64,000 nt of DNA, taken from positions 21,775,832 to 21,839,831 of the forward strand of contig OZ038458.1 of NCBI GenBank assembly GCA_964036195.1. Reading direction: 5' to 3'. Origin of the DNA: Sphaerolaimus hirsutus. Taxonomy: Eukaryota; Nematoda; Chromadorea; Monhysterida; Sphaerolaimidae. Position numbers and translations under genes: made by a program. The notes under the pieces were generated by a model, which did not search any database, was not told where the DNA came from, and worked only from the letters and a program-made list of their open reading frames with translations. Below are positions 38,001 to 50,000 of the stretch, piece after piece (within the stretch, counting starts at the first letter, position 1; each line of letters starts with the position of its first letter).

Positions 38001-41000
38001 CTAAAGGTACCCAAATCTTATGTAAACGTAAGATTTGGATACAAGACATAAGATTTACATACAAAAGAAAAAGATTTTGTTACTTTACAGGGTTTGTCTT
38101 TTACATGACAAATGATATTTTACAGGATCTTGTAAAATTCAACGATCCTGTAAAATGTCATCACACATGACATTTTACACGGTCTGGGACTGGCACCAGC
38201 ACTTGGTTATCACCGGCAAAAGTATCGGCTATCAATTTGTGCTGCCAGTCGCCGAGCGCCCGCTGCAACGTATTTACAGCAGCCTGTGCCCAATCGTTCG
38301 CATCGCTGGAATTGATAGCGGTGGAAACTGCGCTGCGAATCACGTCCAATGGGGGCGCAGAGAGAATTGCCGCGCAGCTAAATAGGGGATGGTGGAATTT
38401 ATCAAGTGCACAATAGACGGTGAAAGTCAGGTGCCACTAGGGTTGGCCGATGTTGATGTTTTTAAAAGTTTTTTTTAAACATCACGTCCGAAATGTGGGT
38501 TTTTTATAAAATCATCGGCCGGAATTTTTAGCACTAAGCACTAGGTATTTTGCAAAATTTTTGCGCGCAAGCGCGCAATTTCACACACAAATTGACATTG
38601 GTGGTTGTTTACATTGGTTTTGTGGCATTTTTAGTATCAAAGCATCCATTTCTATGTGCTACCATGGGTTTATAAGCCGTGGGTAATAAGCCATGTTGCT
38701 GTAGTATATAATGTTGAGGTTATGTGCTTCCATGTACATCCACAGTGTGAAACTTCACTCCCAAAGTAACAAGTTCCTTTTATAACCTTGTTTGATCACT
38801 ATTCCACTATGCCAAACTTCACCTGAAGTCACGAACATTCGACTATAAGGCGATATATGAACATGTCGATGAAAAATGGATATTTTTGACACAAATCACC
38901 ACTTATAATGCTATCCCATGGCTCCACAGCCATTATATGGTCATATATAACATCACAGAGTATTGCCGTTGTCTCATATACCTATGTATGTTGACACAAG
39001 GTCATATCTCGGAGCTTTTAAAAAAAACGTTTTTTATATAAAAAAGTTGTTTTTTTAAAAACATCGAGTTAAAAAAACGTTTTTTTTCCAACCCTAGGTG
39101 CCACTCTCATACCGTGTTAAATGTAATGTAAAATGTCATGCAGTGTCAAACGCCATGAAAGATGGCACATTGACACTTTGCATGACTTTTTAACGTGATA
39201 TTAGAGGGCATTTTACACAGTCTAGAAGTGGCCCTCGCTTATGCACTGACCGCTCATTTCTCATTTCGAGCGCCCAGCGCAGAGCGCAGACGTAAGCCAG
39301 CATCGGCATATCATCTGCACCTGGGTTGTGGGGAAAATACACCTATGGAATACCGTACAATGTCCATTGAAATATAATATAAAATGTGACTGGGCATATC
39401 ATATTTAACATTGTGTATACTCGGCTGACCGTATGCTATGCATTTTTCTGGAAGAAACACTCCATCATGACGTCAGCATTAATAAAATTAAAATAATTCC
39501 AGCAAAAAAAGAAAAACAGGACGGGAGAAAAACGTTCCTTGTTTCCACGTGACTCCGCCTTTTTCTTTTTCAAAATAATTTTCTTTTCGTGAACGTGCTA
39601 CATAAGTATTCAGTTCGCGCGTTATCGACCAAGACATAAATAATTTTGGGCGCATACTTTGCGGTCCGCCGAGTATACCATTTTAGATTTTACACGGTGC
39701 GGACCGGCAGGTGAACGGCATCAAATATTCATCCTTCACCAACCACAGATTTCCTTCAGCGTTTCAAAGCAACTCTCCACATCTGGAGAAGTCAAAGCGA
39801 TCAGCAAAGCAACGGTCATCAAAATTTCGGTGCTTCTTTTCCGCCCGTATGTGCGCGCCCACAGCGACAAAACTTGGCGCGATTCCAATTCAGACTGAAA
39901 TTGTTTGCTGGTGAAACAAATGGGAGAAGTGAAGATGCAAATAAATGTACCGTATAACCTCGAGTAAGTCCCTCCAATCCCCCCTCCCATGTTAGCTGAC
40001 TGGGAAAAAATAACTCCCCCTCTTTGATGGGTGGCAATGACGCCCGTGTATAAAAAAAAGTTTTAAGTAAGTTTTCTCTAAAATCATGTACTTTTTGCAG
40101 TTGATGTTAATTAACATTCATTTCATTGCATGAATTTCTATTCTGACTTGCATGTTTATGGAAAGATTTAATTGAACCCCACTCATACAATATATTGAAC
40201 ATGGATTTTACTTATATTCTGACACAGAAATAACTTCTCCCTTCGAATAACTCCCACCTCGAATAAGTCCCCCAGTCAAAAATAAACACAGAAAAACCAC
40301 AACAATAAAACTCCTGACCACTTATTCGAGGATATAAATACGGTAAACACGGAATGGCCCTACACACTACTTTTCACCGACCGATGTGAAAACTGAAATG
40401 GCGACATGGCGACACTCAGCCTACTCTTGCTGTATGCTATGTGTTTTAGTTTAAATTATTAAATTTAAACTTTCATTAATTTAAATTCTAATTTAAATAA
40501 AATAAAATCATTCAACCGCGTTTTTTAATTGCATTTGAAAAAATTTCAGTTTTCACACATGTCACGGTGAAAACTAGTGTGTGTAGGCACTATAGAACAC
40601 AGAACAATAACCAACGGATAACACGCGGCTGCTCAGACAAACCAATCGATACAGGTTGCTCACTTCAGCTACCAAGGGCTCAGCGGAATTTCGATCCGCA
40701 AACGCGTCACTGAAATGATGTCGCTTTGAAATTATTCCTAGAAAATTGGGCGCTTCTGATCGCGCACCTGTCATCAGAACAAGTTGGCACTTCACAAAAG
40801 AAAATGTCGGAAATAGGATCTGGCATTTGATCATCTTTCGCCAGCGCCTTCGTCAAACGCTCAATCACGCTGGCAGTCCGGAGTTTTCCCTTGTCAAAAT
40901 CCAATTCTCGCAATGTAGATTTAATGGCATTCGCCTTGACACAGCTGCAAAATCATTTTGTTATCTACAACCTGTGCCGGTACTCATCTAAACCAGGTGC

Positions 41001-44000
41001 TCATCTGGCCTCGGTGCTCATATAGGTGCTTATGTATACCCGGTGCTCATCGTGCGCGATGTGCATTGCGCAACAGGGACATAGCCAGGATTCACCCACT
41101 GCTCATCTACGCCCCCCCCCATTTGGCGGGGAGTAGATGAGCACTGGGCAGACATGAGCACTGGGCAGACATGAGCACCGAGTAGCACTAGATGACCGCC
41201 GGGGCTAGATGAGCACCGGGTCTAGATGAGCAGGGAACTTAGTTGTTAATTTCTTAAACACTGGAAATGTTATAGCTATGTTGAGAATAGCCCAATTAAT
41301 AAAAAGCTGACCGAAACTCGTCGGCAATGTCGAGCAATCTTTCGGGGTCGCATGCGCGCAGCACGAAATACCACAGCGCGAACAGGTCGTCCTCCTGTGG
41401 TGCGTGATGAGAAAAATCAAATGGAAAGCATAAGATACCGACGCCATACCATTTAGGGCCCACACACAGTTACAGTAGTTGACATCAAAATTCGTGTCAA
41501 CTAAATTCAACTAAATTTTGGTAAATTATGTGATTTCAACTTCCTATTTGAAAGTTCATACTTTTCATTGTTTCTGTTAGGTGTGATGCTTTTAAAACTT
41601 TGGTCTTATTCAGTTGACATTCACTTGACGCGAATTTGCGATGTCAACTAGCGTGTGGGGGGACAAACTCGACAAGCACAAAGCGTCAAAACTAGTAAAC
41701 AACCAACATTCTTAGCCATCCCATCCACCAGCAAATCGTGGCACAGTGACCAGGCGGGTGCAAAATTCAGATGTGCCAACTGCAACGCAAAGTCAACTGC
41801 ACAGGGACCGTCTTTCTGAACGTGAGCATCTGTGCCGCATTCAAACAATACTCGCTGCCGCCTGCCCAATTCTTCAATGTGCAGCAGAGCGGCGAGTTCG
41901 AGCAGCTTTTTCGGATGTCGATAATTTCGCTTTGATTTGACTGTCAGTGCACGCTGAGTGGTATTGAATATAAATCTGTGTATACTTCCTCGAAATACCC
42001 CTAGGCGGTTTTTTCAGTTACTTGCTAGTTGTTAGGGCAGGGGTCTCCAAGATTTTGGCCTTCGCGGGGGCTGGATAGATAGAAAATCGCTCCTCCCGAG
42101 GGATAGATAGCTGAAAAAATTTTCTGGGGGGGGGGCTCGCCGGGGCAAAATATATAGGCTTTTTCAGTGCATAGAAGGCCGAAAGGGGAAAAAATCGCTA
42201 GCAATTGGTTAAAAGTGGCTAAAGTAGGTTTCAAATGGCTAAAAACAGGCATATAACCATGCATATAGCTGGAGAGCACGATTTTGAAGGTGAAAAACTG
42301 TAAAAAGGTGCGAAAATTAACGATTTTGAGCGAAAGTTGGGGCAAAATTTCTTAAAAACCACTCCAGATAGATAGATAGTTGAGCGATTTGGGGGGGGGG
42401 TCTTTGGGGGTAGTAGTCAAAAATTTTGCCTCAGGATAGATAGATGGCTGAGCGGTTCAAGATAGATAGCTGGCGGATTGGGGGGGGCAGCCCCCCCCCC
42501 CTAGGAGACCCCTGTGTTAGGGGGTAATCGAGGGAGGGGGTATTTCGAGGGTTATTTATTATTTCACCAGAATGTTTTCAGTTTTGAACGCGATTGAGTT
42601 TTCTAAAATGGAGTGCCGTAAGCAACAGTTGACAAAGATTAGAAATGACTCATTCTAGAAAAACTAATTATTTCAAAATTGATTTATTAGTTGTCGAATT
42701 TTTTTGTTGAAACTATATGATGACACACGAGACAAGGACAGACCTTGACAATATCGAACTTGTCATCGATCAGGCGAAGCTTCAGCGGCAGCTCGTCGAT
42801 GCCCAGCTCAGCGAGCAGCGGCAGCGCCGTCAGCATGTCCAGCTCCCGCTGCAGTTCCAACGGTAGAGGCTCCGATATCACCTGTCCGATAAGGGGATAT
42901 TTTCTATTTAGAAACAGGCGCTAACAGGTGTCGTGAACCATGAAAACAGGAGTGTTTTTTCGAAACAAGTTTAATAATCATTCGCAGATGTGATTTTTGC
43001 CCTTGATCATTTCACTCTCCTGGCTACCCACGGGAGCTCTGCAATACACCTCCATGAGAGTAATGAGGCATCGATGGACCCAAACGCACTGGTTGATATC
43101 GCAAATTCGTGTCCACTGAATGTCAACTTAAATACACAAAAAAATTTTAATCACACTTGACAAAAACATTTAAATTTAGTGTCACGATGTAAAATTAACT
43201 ATACACCATCACATAGGAAAGTTGAAATAACAAATTTAATCAGAATTTAGTTTAGTTCAATTGACACGAATTTCGTCAACTAGCGTGTGAACCCACTCAC
43301 ACAACTTCAATTCACACTAACTTTGACATTTTCTTTAAAAAGTCAACAATGCAGCGCGAAAAAACCCGTCCACCAACACGGACGCATCTGCGGGCCAGCT
43401 GAACATTGGGATCGGCGTGGGTGGCGGCCGCGTCCGCATATTCCCTGGCTGCGCGCAGCACCAACTCCACCGATTTCTCGTACCACAATTTATTACCGGT
43501 CTGTGGGTGAAAAATGTTATTAAATTGAAGAAAAAAATTGTAGACTGTGGTTGGAGCCGAAAACGGTAACGTGAATTAGTTGCTGAGATTTAAAAAAAAT
43601 TCGGATTGAAAAATCGTATGCCAAGCCGATTACTTTTTCGACAGCAGGGTTGGCAAAATCTCAGAAAGAATAAAAATAAATAAATAAAATAAAAATAAAA
43701 AGATAGAATTAAAGAATAAAATATAACAAGATTGAAAATTCATAAAATTTTAATTTGACTAACATTCGAATTTTTGTAAAAATTTTTAAAATTGTACAAA
43801 AATTAAAATTTTTGTACAATTTGAGTAAAAGTATACAAAAATTCGAGTGTATTTAAAATTATATAAAAAGTTTTCTATCCTGTTGCTTAAGTTTCTAGCT
43901 GCCATTTTGCCAATCACTAGGTAATTGGTGTGATTTTTTCCCATTATTTCATTACATTCCCTAAAAAACAATATATTGATCTCCCGCAGCCCGCACGCCC

Positions 44001-47000
44001 CCCCCCCAAATAACAATTTTTGCGACCTCTTTCCATCCATAAGAGCGATGCATCTATGCTTCTAGCATGCACATAGTTTTGTGGTATTGCATGCAAGATT
44101 CCGATTTTTTTGTCAAATTTTTGTAAAATAGTTTCATTTCATTTTATTAATGACATTTCAGAATAAAATAAAATAAGATAAAACATGAATAAAATTAAAA
44201 TAAAATACAATTTTAATGTGGGTGTACACACTAGTTTACCAACGCGGCACGTCGATCAAAAATGTAAACTGAAACGCGACGCGTCGCGCGTCGGTTTACA
44301 TTTTTGATCGACATGTGTACTTTAGTTTACTGTGGTGTTTCACTTTCTGGGGTTAGTGGTTTCGGCAAGTCACAGAAATGCGACGCGTCGCCAGATTATT
44401 TTTTATGTGAAACGTAATGGGCAAACTGAATGCAATTTTCAGCGACGCGTCGCTAGCGACGCGTGCGACGCAGAAAGTGTTGCACATAAGATGTAAATTA
44501 CTGTTTTATGAATTTCATCTGAATCATGTAATTTGTGCTTGTTATAGCATGTATGTCTTATTTTGATGCTTATAATGATTGTTAATTATCATTCTGCTCA
44601 TAAAGTTGTTACTTTTTGCACTTTAACAGTATGATAGTCGCATGAAACGCACCGGCAAACTGAACGACTTTTGCGACGCTTGCGACGCTACCATAACCCT
44701 GCTCAATTAAAAAAAGGCGACGCGTCGCCAGTTTACTTTTACTGTTTAACTCTAAATTAAACTGTCGTAAATCGTCGCGAGAGTCGCCAAAAACGTCGCA
44801 AAATCGTCGCTTTTTCTTGAGTTTGACCGCGACCCCCACCGATTTCAAAGTAACTTCATTTGTCACTCGTAGGTCGGATTTGAGCCATTTTTTAACTGAC
44901 ATGTGCAGAAAAAAATCGCGGTTTTAATGGTGTTTTTTACAAGTCCTAACTCTTTTCCAAAAAAATTTTATGAATTTTTTAATATTTTGCCATAAATTGT
45001 GGCGACGCAGAAAAATGTATAAATTCAAACATATAGTGAACTAAAAAAGGGAATACATGTAAAAGTTCATACATATAGTAAACTTTAAAAAGGAATACAT
45101 ATAAGATGTTTGTAACCAACAGCTAATAATGTGAGAAATTAAATAAAAGAATATCAGGCATAGTAGAACAATTTACTAGTGCTACAAGCAGTATTTTTGT
45201 TTATATCTGCATCTTCTGACTCAAATTGACTCAGCCTGATGTTGTCCCTCCAGTGTAAATACAAATGTACATTGAAAAGAGAGAAGCCAGATAACATGGA
45301 TCCAATCCCGAATGTGCCAATCCGACGGGACGTTGACGAAAGAGAAGCGCGCCCCTCAGGGATGCAATCAAGCAGTGGATGATGACGCCCGCCGGTCGTG
45401 TTGCGTGGGTGAATCCCGCTGACTGCTGAATTTACAACTATGTTGAATATAAAAATCAAACTGAATAATTTCCGTTGCAGTGGCAGTTAGCATTAAAGTG
45501 GCACTGGAATGGTAAACTGATGTAACAAATACAAAAAATTCATTTTCATGCTATCTGCTACAGCTACACTACATTTTTCGCTTGCAACCGGTCATGATGG
45601 TCGTTCTGTAGTACACTGTCGTTGAATGGACAATTTTCATTCACTATTCGATTTTTGGCTGATCAATTCTTTTTTAATTGTGATTAAATCATAATTCGCC
45701 AAGTCTTTCGTTTCACGCCGCGAAAAATTGTGTGATGTGTGCATCTCATGTTCCTCTTTCATGTGTGATTTTTTTTTTCGCATTCGGGCTTTCCGTTCAC
45801 ATGCTAGTGATTTATTTGCGTTTAATTGAAATAAAATCATAAAAAATTGAAAGTTTATATTTCATGTCCGCTGTGTACACCAATCGATAGCGCAATGAAA
45901 ACTGATAATTTAGAACATTTCAATAAACAAAAAAACGTAACAGGTGATTTTATAAAAATTTATATACACAAAAAACTGGTAAATTCAATAAAAAATCCAA
46001 TGTTGCACTTAAAAATATTTTAAAAATTTTGACAACATCTACACAACGTACTGTACACGATGACGCAAAAAAATTGCATGAGCAATGCTCCGTTCTTCCA
46101 CAATTAAAGAAATTAGAAATTAATGTTTACAGCGTAAATTCACATCACAGGCAAACTTGAAAAAAATAAAGATGGCGGCCTAAACTCCGCCCACTTTTAC
46201 TATGCGTGAATTTAGCCGGTAAACTAAAAAATTGAGTTTACCACCAGTAAACTGAAAACGCCAGTAAACTAGTGTGCGTGGGGCCAATAAAAACAAAATA
46301 CAATTTTAGTAAAAAGAATTTTACTGAAACCAACCCTGGTCGACAGACAACTGGTAAAGTTTAGGCGGCGGCGACGCATTAAACGCCGTGGCGGTACAGT
46401 AAAAATCCCTCCAACTCAGGGGTTCAGTTTGCGACGCTGGAGAGATAAAGCATTTGGCAACACACACGCTGAATTCGTGTCAACCATATTTTAATTAATT
46501 ATGTGATTTCAACTTTCCGCGTCAACTAGCGCGTGTTTACTCTCTATCAAAGTCGAATTTGCGATGTCAACTACCGTGTGTTTATTCTCTATCAAAATCG
46601 CTAATTTTCATACGCTTTTATAGTTTTTCATCTTCGAAATCAGTATCGTTTTTTTTCAGACTTCAAAATTGTTGTGGCTCATTATGATCATTGCCTATTT
46701 TCAAATATGTTTTGCTATATACGTGCTTGGATTTTGTTCTCCTTTTTACCTTCTACTCCTTGAAAAAGCCTCATGATGGACCCCAGCGAACACCCCCCCC
46801 CCAGAAAAATATTTTTCAGCTATTTCTGAGGAGCAGTGATTTACAAACTATGTATACGAACCCCCGAAGGGGTCCAAATTCACCACCCCCCCAAGCCCAA
46901 CATCTCTCAAACCCACCTCAATCACGCAGTCATCCCTGGTGTGCATGAACTCGAGCGCGTACTGCAGCGAACTCGTGTCGCCGGCGGCCAATAGCGCCGC

Positions 47001-50000
47001 GACCAGGGGGCAGTCCCAGACCTTGTAAAATGTCCTGTAAAATGTCAAATGTCATGCAAAGTGTCAAAAGTCACGTGAAATGCCCTGCAAAATGGCATTC
47101 TACGTGACTTTTGACACTTTGCATGACATTTGAAATTTTACAGGGCATTTCACAGGCTCTGGGATTGGCACCAGGGCGCTGGTGCACCAGTCGGCCGACA
47201 GAGATGACGAAAAGAGACCGGTGCGAAGGGACTCGCCAGATGAGAGCAGTCTGTTGGGAAGTTTGTAGGTGGCGTTGAAAGTGATTTGGGGCAATGATAT
47301 TAAGGTGGCACTTTTCCAACAGTAGGATGTAGTGACGGAAAAGCGCCATGGCGCTTTTGGCGCTACTTTGTTGCGGCGCCATTGGCGCTTGGCGCTAACG
47401 CCAAATATATTTATTTCTGGCGTTTGGCACTATTTTTCTCCGGCGTCATCTTTTCCCTAATGGCGCTTTTACCATCACTATTTGGTAGGCACGTAAGGAG
47501 TGCGCTTGATTTTTTAACTGTTTTAATCCGATTTTTTAGCCAAAATTTTGGTAACAATTCACTGAGTATTCATTTTTTTGCGGGCAGGTGTCCATTTTCA
47601 CTCACAAATTAAAAATGTATCGCTAAACCTAGGGTTGGAAAAAAACGTTTTTTTAACTCGATGTTTTTTAAAAAAAAACAACGTTTTTTTAATATAAAAA
47701 AACGTTTTTTTTAATAAAAAACGTTTTTTTTAAAGCTCCCAGATATGACCTTGTGTCAACATATATAGGTATATCAGACAGTGGCAATACTCTGTGATGT
47801 TATATATGACCATATAATGTCTGTGGAGCCATGGGATAGCATCATAAATGGTGATTTGTGTCAAAAATATCCATTTTTCGTCGACATATCGTTCGTATAT
47901 CGCCTTATAGTCGAATGTTCGTGACTTCAGGTAAAGTTTGGCACGGAATAGTGATCAAACAAGGTTATAAAACGAGGTTGTTACTTTGGGAGTGAAGTTA
48001 CACACTGTGGAGGTACATGGAAGCACATTACCTCAATATTATATACTACAGCAACATATGACGGCTTATTAACCCATGGTAGCACATAGAAATGGATACT
48101 TTGATACTAAAAATGCCACAAAACCAATAAAAAAAACCACCAATGTCAATTTGTGTGTGAAATTGCGCGCTTGCGCGCAAAAAATTGGCAAAATACCTAG
48201 TGTTTAGTACTAAAAATTTCGGTGGATGTTTTTTAAAAAAAACAAACATTTCGGACGTCATGTTTTTTTTTAATAAAAAAAAGGTTTTTTTTAATAAAAA
48301 ACGTTTTAAAAAAAACATCGGCCAACCCTAGCTAAACCCAAGCCCCACGCCCACCTCCAACAACCAACAACACCCCAAACCAAAACCCACCCCTTCCAAT
48401 CAGCCAGCGTCCACACATCGGGCTTGGCCTTCCTAATCAATCTAGTGAGTAAGGTGCCGGCCCGGTGCCTGTCGCCGACGCACTCGCACAGCTCCGACAC
48501 GGTGCACTTGATGTCGTAGTAGTCCAATGTGGACAGGGCCTCCAGGATGCTGTCCAGCTGGGCGTCGGGCGTGATGGACCCGTCTGCGCAGATCGGTGAC
48601 AGTGCCTGCGCGATAGAGGGAGCAGTCCGCTACCCTGTAAAAGACCATGTAAAATGTCATGTATCATGTAAAAGACCCTGTGAAATGTCAGTAAAAGAAA
48701 TGTAAAACGTCGTGTGTCATGTCTCATGTAAAAGAACCTGTAAAATATCATGTGTCACGTAAAACACCCTACAAATTATACAAATATTATTTTTAGTCTC
48801 CAAATCTTTATTTTTCCTTTGTATTCAAATCTTATGTAACGTAACATTTGGATACAAAACAATTCGGATACTAAATATAAAATACGATTTGGATACTTTA
48901 CAGGGTCTTTTGCATGAAATATGGCATGTTACAGGGTCTTTTACATGACACTGACATTTTACAGGGTCTTTTACATTACAGGGCCTTTCTAAGAGTCTGG
49001 GACTGACACCAGTTCAGAGTACACTGCGATGAAGTTTGAAAACTCATAAATCAGCTTTGAACGCATTGAATTGACCGGAATGAGGTGTCCGTCAAGTACA
49101 GTTGACGTAGATTAAAAATTCAAATGCATTGGCTCAAAATTAACCAAACCACATTCAAAATAATATCTACACCAATCTACCTTGGCGGCGGCGACGGCGG
49201 CCTGGTCGCCGGTCAGCGAACATTCCCTTACGCAAGCAGACGCGACCGAATACAGCTCCTCCAAGCTGAAGACCAACAAATCCGCGCCGTTGGATTTCCC
49301 TCGCCGCTGAAATGAGTTACCTTTTGCAAGCTATTTACAACGGGGATGGTCCGGCCGTAAAGTAAACCCGGCCGTAAAGTAGAGGGTGCTACTTTTTAAG
49401 CCGGGAATCATTACGGCAGAGTTGTTCAAAGTACTGAACTTTTTTCAAAGTAAACGTAAACGTAAAGTATTTTATTTTTAGTCACACCTAAGTGCAGAAA
49501 ACGTAAAGTAAAATTTTTCTACTTTTACGCTGTGTAAAACATGAGAAACGTAAATATCTGTAGATACTCAGGGAAAGCGTAAAAGTAAGAAATTTTCCGA
49601 TTTTGTACCTAGCAAAACGTAAAAATGAGTATAGGTGAAAGCAGGGACGTATCCAGGATTTTTAAGCGGGGGGCTGCTTGTTTACGGAGCCCGGCGAGGG
49701 GGGGGGGGCTCAGCCTACCCCCTAAAATTTTAGCTACATAGTGGCGGAATGGCGCCATGGCGCTGGCGCCATTAGTAGGCGCCACGCCATGGCGCCATTG
49801 GCGTTGGCGTCAGCGCCATGGAACGCTGTATATATATATGTAAATATACATACAAAACAGCAAAAAGCACAACATTTTTAATGATTTGCGGCCACATGGA
49901 GCAAATCTGATGATAATACCTTGTATCTGTTGAAGAATGCGCGCTTGCGCGCAAAATTTTTTACGCTGACGTTGAAAAAGTCGCATTTTCTGGTCACTTT

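Noticed and set aside
44609..44902. 97-codon minus-strand frame in the 2-kb element
   Set aside because: No recognisable domain, composition like the surrounding AT-rich repeat, and no splice partners. Not listed as a gene.
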